DNA from: Lachnospira sp. UBA4285
GTDB lineage: Bacteria; Bacillota; Clostridia; Lachnospirales; Lachnospiraceae
DNA: 12,019 nucleotides
NCBI GenBank assembly: GCA_002394965.1
Contig: DGVL01000112.1
Coordinates: 1-12,019 of the forward strand
Reading direction: 5' to 3'
In this document: positions 1 through 4,935 of the stretch, in pieces
Numbering within the stretch: the stretch's first letter is position 1
Layout: each line of letters begins with the position of its first letter
Notes under the pieces: generated by a model
Seen by the model: the letters and a program-made list of their open reading frames with translations, nothing else
Databases searched by the model: none
Told to the model about the DNA's origin: nothing
Translations under genes and position numbers: made by a program

Positions 1-1336
1 CCCGCGCGAGCGGGGGTGATCCTGGATGGATGAACATGCGGCTTATTGATGCGGAGTATTTCCCGCGCGAGCGGGGGTGATCCCGTACTGCCAACTTACC
101 GAATGGCAGAATCACGGTATTTCCCGCGCGAGCGGGGGTGATCCTCTGAGCAAGACCGGATATGTATACATCGACGAGTATTTCCCGCGCGAGCGGGGGT
201 GATCCTTCATGCTATGAAATCGGTCAGTGATAACTGGCGTATTTCCCGCGCGAGCGGGGGTGATCCCGTCGTGGGATCCCCTGGCACGGTTGTGCCGGAG
301 TATTTCCCGCGCGAGCGGGGGTGATCCTGATCCGTAACGCGAAAATTCCGTAGCAGCATAGTATTTCCCGCGCGAGCGGGGGTGATCCTCCCCGGGTCGG
401 CGTTTTCATCCCGCCATGTATGTATTTCCCGCGCGAGCGGGGGTGATCCTAAGGTCCCCGATGTTAAACACTCTTGAGGCGTGTATTTCCCGCGCGAGCG
501 GGGGTGATCCCAGAAGGCCATCGAAGCACAGACGGCGCTGATTGTATTTCCCGCGCGAGCGGGGGTGATCCTACCTAAAATCCCATGCAACACCGAAAGT
601 CAGCGTATTTCCCGCGCGAGCGGGGGTGATCCCCATCGATCAGGTCCCGGAAGATATCCGGGAAGGTATTTCCCGCGCGAGCGGGGGTGATCCCAACGCC
701 CTGACGATTTCGTACTCCGGCGCCAGGTATTTCCCGCGCGAGCGGGGGTGATCCCGCGCAGGACGAATTTAGCCGTCTGCCGCCGGAGTATTTCCCGCGC
801 GAGCGGGGGTGATCCTGCGTCCGCAGAATACCGGGATGCTGTGCCGGAGTATTTCCCGCGCGAGCGGGGGTGATCCCGATGTCCTCAACAGCGTCCAGCG
901 GAACACCGGGTATTTCCCGCGCGAGCGGGGGTGATCCTCGGGTATCCCGATCTGGTCGCACAATTTGTAGGTATTTCCCGCGCGAGCGGGGGTGATCCCA
1001 GAACACAAACAGTACACACAATAAAATTCCAGTATTTCCCGCGCGAGCGGGGGTGATCCCGTAGGACAGTGAATTTCCGTTGACGTTTTTTGGTATTTCC
1101 CGCGCGAGCGGGGGTGATCCCGCCGCCGGTTATCAGGGCCACAATGATACTGCGTATTTCCCGCGCGAGCGGGGGTGATCCTTTCTGAGACCGAGCTACC
1201 GATCGTTGAGGGAGGTATTTCCCGCGCGAGCGGGGGTGATCCCCTTTACGGCGCCCTTTACCTCGGTCGAGATAGGTATTTCCCGCGCGAGCGGGGGTGA
1301 TCCTCTGACGCATCTTCCGGATAAGGTTCTACCGGG

Positions 1337-1852
1337 GTATTTCCCGCGTGAGCGGGGGTGATCCCACTGGTCCGGATCATCAGGACCGTCATGGAATGTA
1401 TTTCCCGCGTAAGCGGGGGTGATCCCGTCACGATGGACTGGGGGACGGCTATGATCCGGTATTTCCCGCGTGAGCGGGGGTGATCCCATGATCTGCCCGT
1501 CTTCCTGATTCAAATAATCGTATTTCCCGCGTGAGCGGGGGTGATCCTATACGGCTTGCTCTGTCTCGCCGTTTACATATGTATTTCCCGCGTGAGCGGG
1601 GGTGATCCTGGGTGGTACTGATGATTAATCTGCAGATGTTCGTATTTCCTGCGTGAGCGGGGGTGATCCCGGTACGTATTCTGGTTTCCGCAATACCAGC
1701 GGGTATTTCCCGCGTGAGCGGGGTTGATCCCACATTTACATTGACGAAGAATTCTCAGCAAGCGTATTTCCCGCGTGAGCGGGGGTGATCCTAACGCGCT
1801 TCATCCTTTCGAGACTTAAAGCAAGTATTTCCCGCGTGAGCGGGGGTGATCC
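1337..1852 (+). repeat. Variant repeat block inside the CRISPR array (GTGA loop)
   Basis: Nine consecutive repeats, starting at 1337, 1398, 1459, 1520, 1581, 1642, 1703, 1764 and 1825, carry T instead of C at repeat position 13. Repeats on both sides have C. Within the block, three repeats have one further change each: 1398 has A at position 14, 1642 has T at position 9, and 1703 has T at position 22. New repeats are copied from the leader-proximal one, so a block flanked on both sides by the same older type needs either mutation and reversion or recombination with another array. The spacers in the block look ordinary in length. Confidence 0.9.
1609..1641 (+). repeat. Duplicated CRISPR spacer, copy 1
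   Basis: This 33-nt spacer, beginning TGGGTGGTACTGATG, is identical to the one at 1853-1885, exactly 244 bp (four units) away. The identity extends leftward through the whole preceding repeat and rightward through position 12 of the following repeat (1581-1653 against 1825-1897, 73 bp). Both following repeats share a C-to-T change at repeat position 9 that no other repeat has. The two copies therefore descend from one event and were not acquired independently. Confidence 0.97.
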
Positions 1853-1885
1853 TGGGTGGTACTGATGATTAATCTGCAGATGTTC
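1853..1885 (+). repeat. Duplicated CRISPR spacer, copy 2
   Basis: This is the second copy of the spacer at 1609-1641. The repeat after it (1886-1913) is a hybrid: it has the private T at position 9 but the consensus C at position 13, whereas the repeat after copy 1 has T at both. This marks a recombination junction between repeat positions 9 and 13, at the right border of the variant block. Confidence 0.97.
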
Positions 1886-2190
1886 GTATTTCCTGCGCGA
1901 GCGGGGGTGATCCCGATATGTAGGTCAGTGTACCGTCCCATGATACGTATTTCCCGCGCGAGCGGGGGTGATCCTGACAACGTCAAGACATTCAGCCTGG
2001 GCTTTTCGTATTTCCCGCGCGAGCGGGGGTGATCCTGTGACAATCCCGCGTTGCGTGATGGTAACATAGTATTTCCCGCGCGAGCGGGGGTGATCCTGAC
2101 TTGCTGATTGATAACTCCGTAATCTTTGAGTATTTCCCGCGCGAGCGGGGGTGATCCCGTTGGGGCGGTCATCTGGTCAGGTGCAATTTT

Positions 2191-2218
2191 GTATTTTCCT
2201 GTGTCGTCTCCGCCCGCG
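2191..2218 (+). repeat. Degenerate terminal CRISPR repeat (trailer end)
   Basis: The copy starts exactly one 61-bp period after the last good repeat, beginning GTATTTTCC and then diverging strongly. The interval before it (2158-2190) is 33 nt and starts with C like true spacers, so it counts as spacer 36. Decay of the last repeat is common at the leader-distal end of arrays, because that copy is the oldest and is no longer copied. It therefore supports a leader at the left. Confidence 0.75.
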
Positions 2219-2276
2219 AAGACGGATTTGCTTGCGAAGATTCTAAAATGAATAGTTTCTTGCAGCTAGGGCTGCG

Positions 2277-2423
2277 ATGAGCTTGATGGAAGGCGTAAAG
2301 AATTTAAAACGGATTGATATGGTGGATTTACAATACGGTCCTGCTCGGATTAAAACATCCCGGTGTTATGGTACAACGCGCAGCTGCAGCTTTGAAAGTG
2401 ATATGCTGATAACAATACTGTGA
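2277..2423 (+). other. Possible short ORF or gene remnant, 48 codons
   Basis: An ATG at 2277 opens a frame of 48 codons ending in TGA at 2421-2423. The frame is also open upstream to a TAG at 2253. The product would begin MSLMEGVKNLKRIDMVDLQ and is mildly basic, with no membrane segment. There is no good ribosome binding site (only TAGGG nearby), and its stop overlaps the extended -10 site for the next gene. I do not recognise it. It could be the tail of a decayed gene beside the array or chance. Confidence 0.15.
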
Positions 2424-2438
2424 TATAATAAATATAAT
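2421..2438 (+). promoter_or_regulatory. Promoter with extended -10 (TGATATAAT) and second TATAAT
   Basis: TGATATAAT at 2421-2429 is a perfect extended -10 element, followed 4 bp later by another TATAAT (2433-2438). No good -35 lies 17 bp upstream, which is acceptable for extended -10 promoters. A start near 2436-2445 would give a 5' UTR of about 55-65 nt to the small ORF at 2500. Confidence 0.6.
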
Positions 2439-2499
2439 AGATTATCGGCCGTAATTCCAACTGCACCAACGCGTGTCCGGGCACGAGGAGGGATCCTAT

Positions 2500-2571
2500 A
2501 TGCTCACAATTCTGTGTATCATCCTGTTTCCAATCTGTGTTTTGTATGAGATCATGAAAATGAGTAAGTGA
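2500..2571 (+). CDS. Small hydrophobic single-pass peptide (23 aa)
   Basis: ATG at 2500 to TGA at 2569-2571 encodes 23 residues. Residues 2-16 (LTILCIILFPICVLY) form one strongly hydrophobic segment with a central Pro, followed by a short charged tail EIMKMSK. A strong ribosome binding site (GAGGAGG, 2485-2491) lies 8 nt before the start, and an extended -10 promoter lies about 70 bp upstream. This arrangement is much better than expected by chance for so short a frame. The shape (one helix, internal Pro, Lys-containing tail) recalls small membrane peptides such as type I toxins of the Fst/Ldr kind, or small subunits of membrane complexes. No antisense RNA promoter was recognised, so a toxin role is only a guess. 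It ends 65 bp before the membrane protein gene at 2637, with which it may be associated. Confidence 0.5.
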   Translation: MLTILCIILFPICVLYEIMKMSK

Positions 2572-2600
2572 AAGAATGCACGCGGAAAGCGCCGGAAATA

Positions 2601-2631
2601 TGCTATAATATCCAAAAATGCGTGTGGAGGA
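2601..2631 (+). promoter_or_regulatory. Extended -10 promoter and RBS for the 2637 gene
   Basis: TGCTATAAT at 2601-2609 is a perfect extended -10 element. A transcript starting near 2616 would have a very short leader containing GTGGAGGA (2624-2631), 5 nt before the ATG at 2637. This site decides the start of the downstream gene. The same open frame extends upstream to 2568, but that part contains the promoter. Confidence 0.65.
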
Positions 2632-2636
2632 TTTCT

Positions 2637-3140
2637 ATGGAAGATCTGCCAGTTGAACAGCTTATCAAGGTGAAGTCGCCGGCGTATACGATTGTGCTGC
2701 GGGTGCTTCTGATTTTGGCCTGCGTTCTGGCCGCGATGTCGACGCTGCTCATCGGATTCATCGGTTTTATCGTTTTCATCGGCGTGGCGGTTGCCACGTG
2801 GTTTCTGTTCCGCCGTTTTAATCTGGAGTATGAGTACTCGTTTTTCGGCGGGGAGCTGACGGTGGACAAGATCTTTTCGCAGGCCAGCCGAAAGAGAGTC
2901 GGCGTGTGGTCGCTGGAGAAGGCGCAGCTTGTGGCGGACACCACAAGTCAGGATGCCATGAGGCTTGAGCGCAAGGAGGTTCCGACGAGGAATTTCACGG
3001 CTGGAACGGCGGATGAGAAGAAGGTCGTCGTCTACACGGTGGATAGTGACGGAAAGGAGATCCGGCTCATCATCGCTCCGAATGACCGGATGCGTCAGGC
3101 ATTCGGCTCGTATGTCCCGAAGATCGCCTACAAACTGTAA
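2637..3140 (+). CDS. Membrane protein of unknown function, DUF6106-like (167 aa)
   Basis: The protein starts MEDLPVEQLIKVKSP. Two adjacent hydrophobic segments follow (about residues 18-35 and 37-58), forming a helical hairpin. Then comes a cytosolic-looking basic stretch (FLFRRF, 56-61) and a C-terminal soluble region of about 105 residues rich in beta-type sequence and charged residues, ending YVPKIAYKL. This architecture and the N-terminal MED..VEQL.K pattern match what I recall of DUF6106, a small clostridial family without assigned function. That match is from memory, not a search. There is no signal peptide cleavage site and no catalytic motif. The start is chosen from the RBS at 2624-2631. 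The gene has its own promoter and a terminator after it, so it appears monocistronic. Confidence 0.8.
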   Translation: MEDLPVEQLIKVKSPAYTIVLRVLLILACVLAAMSTLLIGFIGFIVFIGVAVATWFLFRRFNLEYEYSFFGGELTVDKIFSQASRKRVGVWSLEKAQLVADTTSQDAMRLERKEVPTRNFTAGTADEKKVVVYTVDSDGKEIRLIIAPNDRMRQAFGSYVPKIAYKL

Positions 3141-3152
3141 GACGGCAGGTTT

Positions 3153-3190
3153 AGCGGCATTCCAGTTGATTGACAATCGGAATGCCGTTT
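3153..3190 (+). terminator. Intrinsic terminator after the DUF6106-like gene
   Basis: AGCGGCATTCC (3153-3163) pairs with GGAATGCCGTT (3179-3189), giving 11 bp with one G-U pair and a 15-nt loop that can itself fold (GATT/AATC). The T-run after it is weak (TTTGTTAT). It lies 12 bp after the stop codon. Confidence 0.7.
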
Positions 3191-3249
3191 GTTATGATTC
3201 TTCAAATCAATAATACGGGAGTGCAGGTGTGTGGTGCTCGGCGCTCCGG

Positions 3250-3300
3250 TGTTATACTTTTTTATACTTAATACATCAATTCCATATTTTTTCAGGAGAG
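3250..3300 (+). promoter_or_regulatory. guaB promoter region and RBS
   Basis: TGTTATACT (3250-3258) is an extended -10 element and a second TATACT lies at 3263-3268. The ribosome binding site AGGAGAG (3294-3300) is 9 nt before the ATG at 3310. A possible imperfect stem just upstream pairs GGAGTGC with GCGCTCC (about 3219-3247), of unknown relevance. No purine riboswitch consensus was seen. Confidence 0.5.
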
Positions 3301-3309
3301 GCAGGTACA

Positions 3310-4770
3310 ATGGCAAAAATCGTTGGGGAAGGGATCACATTTGACGACGTGCTGCTGGTTCCGCAGTATTCGGAAGTGACACCGAACATGATCAATCTGG
3401 GCACAGACCTGACAAAGTCGATCCGCCTGAACATTCCGCTGATGTCAGCCGGAATGGACACGGTCACCGAGCATGATATGGCGATCGCGATGGCGCGGCA
3501 GGGAGGCATCGGCATCATTCACAAGAATATGTCGATCCAGAAGCAGGCAGAAGAGGTTGACAAGGTCAAGCGCTCCGAAAACGGCGTCATCACGGATCCG
3601 TTCTATCTTCATCCGGACAACACGCTGAAGGATGCCAACGATCTGATGGCGAAGTTCCGGATCTCCGGCGTCCCGATCACGGATGACACCGGGAAGCTGG
3701 TCGGCATCATCACCAACCGCGACCTGAAGTTTGAGACGAATTTTGACCGTCCGATCAAAGAGCGCATGACCAGCGAGAATCTGATCACCGCGAAGGTCGG
3801 CATCACGCTCGACGAGGCGAAGAAGATCCTTGGAAATGCCCGCAAGGAGAAACTGCCGATCGTAGACGACGATTTCAAGCTCCGCGGCCTGATCACCATC
3901 AAGGATATTGAGAAGTCCATCAAGTACCCGAATTCCGCGCACGATGAGCAGGGAAGACTGCTGGCCGGCGCCGCGGTCGGCGTGACGACCAACGTCATGG
4001 ACCGCGTCGAGGCGCTCGTGAACGCGAAGGTTGACTGCATCGTCATCGACTCCGCGCACGGCGACAGTAAGAATATCATCCATGTTGTGCGAGAAGTGAA
4101 GAGCGCATATCCGGATCTTCAGGTCATCGCCGGCAATGTGGCGACCGCCGAGGGCACAAAGCACCTGATCGAAGCCGGTGTTGACGCTGTCAAGGTAGGC
4201 ATCGGACCGGGTTCCATCTGCACGACCCGTATCGTGGCGGGTATCGGCGTTCCGCAGATCACGGCGGTTATGAACTGCGCGGAGGTGGCGAAGGGCACTG
4301 GCATACCGATCATCGCGGACGGCGGGATCAAGTTCTCCGGCGATATTGTGAAGGCTCTGGCGGCAGGCGGAAACGTCTGCATGCTCGGGTCGCTTCTGGC
4401 AGGCTGCGATGAGGCGCCGGGCGATTTCGAACTCTTCCAGGGCAGGAAGTACAAGTCCTACCGCGGCATGGGCTCCATCGCCGCCATGGAGAACGGTTCC
4501 GCAGACCGTTACTTCCAGGCCGGGGCGAGAAAACTGGTTCCGGAGGGCGTCGAGGGCCGTGTGGCGTACAAGGGTCTGCTGGAGGACACGGTGTTCCAGC
4601 TGATGGGCGGTCTGCGCTCCGGCATGGGCTACTGCGGATCCCCGGATATCCCGACGCTTCACGAGAAGGCGCAGTTCGTCAAGATCACGGCGGCCGGCCT
4701 GCGCGAGAGCCATCCGCACGACATCAACATCACGAAGGAAGCTCCGAACTACAGCGTCGAAGACAAGTGA
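3310..4770 (+). CDS. guaB: IMP dehydrogenase GuaB (486 aa)
   Basis: This enzyme catalyses the NAD-dependent oxidation of IMP to XMP, the committed step of GTP synthesis in the cytosol. The full-length protein has a TIM-barrel split by a regulatory Bateman module. The barrel start is GITFDDVLLVPQY (8-20). Two CBS domains cover about 92-147 and 153-208. The catalytic loop GPGSICTTR (299-307) contains Cys304. The IMP phosphate region is IADGGI (335-340). The mobile flap is YRGMGS (384-389), followed by the Arg400-Tyr401 pair that activates water. The length of 486 is normal for bacterial GuaB. The start at 3310 is chosen because AGGAGAG lies 9 nt upstream and MAKIVGEGITFDDVLL matches the family N-terminus; the frame is open 27 codons further upstream without support. 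It stands alone, and the next good terminator is at 4877-4908. Confidence 0.97.
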   Translation: MAKIVGEGITFDDVLLVPQYSEVTPNMINLGTDLTKSIRLNIPLMSAGMDTVTEHDMAIAMARQGGIGIIHKNMSIQKQAEEVDKVKRSENGVITDPFYLHPDNTLKDANDLMAKFRISGVPITDDTGKLVGIITNRDLKFETNFDRPIKERMTSENLITAKVGITLDEAKKILGNARKEKLPIVDDDFKLRGLITIKDIEKSIKYPNSAHDEQGRLLAGAAVGVTTNVMDRVEALVNAKVDCIVIDSAHGDSKNIIHVVREVKSAYPDLQVIAGNVATAEGTKHLIEAGVDAVKVGIGPGSICTTRIVAGIGVPQITAVMNCAEVAKGTGIPIIADGGIKFSGDIVKALAAGGNVCMLGSLLAGCDEAPGDFELFQGRKYKSYRGMGSIAAMENGSADRYFQAGARKLVPEGVEGRVAYKGLLEDTVFQLMGGLRSGMGYCGSPDIPTLHEKAQFVKITAAGLRESHPHDINITKEAPNYSVEDK

Positions 4771-4833
4771 TGATACGCTTGAAGGCAGCGGATGCTGTTC
4801 AACCAGGATGTCCGGCTGATGCCGTACAGTTTA

Positions 4834-4862
4834 TTGATTCTGTAATCGCTTTGCGGTATACT
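4834..4862 (+). promoter_or_regulatory. argS promoter, -35 TTGATT / -10 TATACT
   Basis: TTGATT (4834-4839), a 17-bp spacer and TATACT (4857-4862) make a near-consensus vegetative promoter between guaB and argS. Transcription would begin around 4869, directly before the terminator-like hairpin at 4877-4908. Confidence 0.75.
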
Positions 4863-4876
4863 TGATAAAGGTATGA

Positions 4877-4912
4877 GGCTCATCTGCCATACGGTAGATG
4901 GGCCTTTTCTTA
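4877..4912 (+). terminator. Intrinsic terminator or attenuator just upstream of argS
   Basis: GGCTCATCTGCC (4877-4888) pairs with GGTAGATGGGCC (4893-4904), 12 bp with two G-U pairs and the tetraloop ATAC, followed by TTTTCTTA. It is the only good terminator after guaB, about 106 bp after the guaB stop. It lies downstream of the promoter at 4834-4862, so it would also act on argS transcripts, stopping them after about 40 nt unless bypassed. Confidence 0.8.
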
Positions 4913-4935
4913 GGTTAAAGTGTAAGAGGATGTAC

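Larger units (their letters stand above)
1..2218 (+). CRISPR. Type I-E-like CRISPR array, trailer-side part (36 spacers visible)
   Basis: The repeat is 28 nt: 5' part GTATTTCCCGC, loop GCGA, 3' part GCGGGGGTGATCC. The first copy (1-22) is cut by the window edge. Full copies then start at 56 and every 61 bp up to 2130, and a decayed copy lies at 2191. All intervals are 33 nt. The repeat aligns position by position with the E. coli type I-E repeat: a 6-bp stem (positions 6-11 with 16-21, one U-G pair), a 4-nt loop, and an 8-nt tail that would form the crRNA 5' handle GTGATCCY. That alignment gives plus-strand transcription with the leader to the left. The decayed last repeat at the right end agrees. 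No cas gene or leader is in the window, so the type is inferred from repeat form and from spacer size (32 nt plus one PAM-related base). The array is long and regular, with no length variation. Confidence 0.98.
2219..2499. other. Intergenic stretch after the array, no firm gene
   Basis: No gene can be supported here with confidence. The stretch is clearly richer in A and T than the genes around it. It contains a short hairpin (GCAGC/GCTGC around 2262-2275), a 48-codon open frame (2277-2423, listed separately) and two TATAAT hexamers near 2424-2438. No cas gene remnant, tRNA or transposon end was recognised. Confidence 0.6.

Noticed and set aside
1365..1397. Inverted repeat GGTCC...GGACC inside one CRISPR spacer
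   Set aside because: It is a short palindrome within a single 33-nt spacer, expected by chance and dependent on the phage target.
207..2172. Many overlapping minus-strand open frames of 60-150 codons across 207-2172, translating to repeating ITPARAGNT, HPRSRGKY and GSPPLAREI peptides
   Set aside because: They are translations of the CRISPR repeat. The 61-bp period shifts the frame by one each unit, so the three peptides rotate, and the repeat has no stop on that strand. Such peptides are a well-known source of false proteins in databases.
2496..3176. 226-codon open frame on the minus strand
   Set aside because: It lies opposite the membrane protein gene, which has a promoter, RBS and terminator. 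The shadow frame has low-complexity Arg/His-rich sequence and no RBS.
3191..3309. Guanine or PRPP-type riboswitch before guaB
   Set aside because: No conserved purine riboswitch core or terminator stem was found. Only an imperfect stem of doubtful meaning is present.
3445..4719. 424-codon open frame on the minus strand inside guaB
   Set aside because: guaB on the plus strand is unambiguous. The opposite frame is a GC-rich codon shadow with no recognisable domain.
4869..4935. T-box riboswitch before argS
   Set aside because: The leader from the promoter to the hairpin is only about 40 nt, with no Stem I, specifier loop or T-box sequence. Only the terminator is visible.
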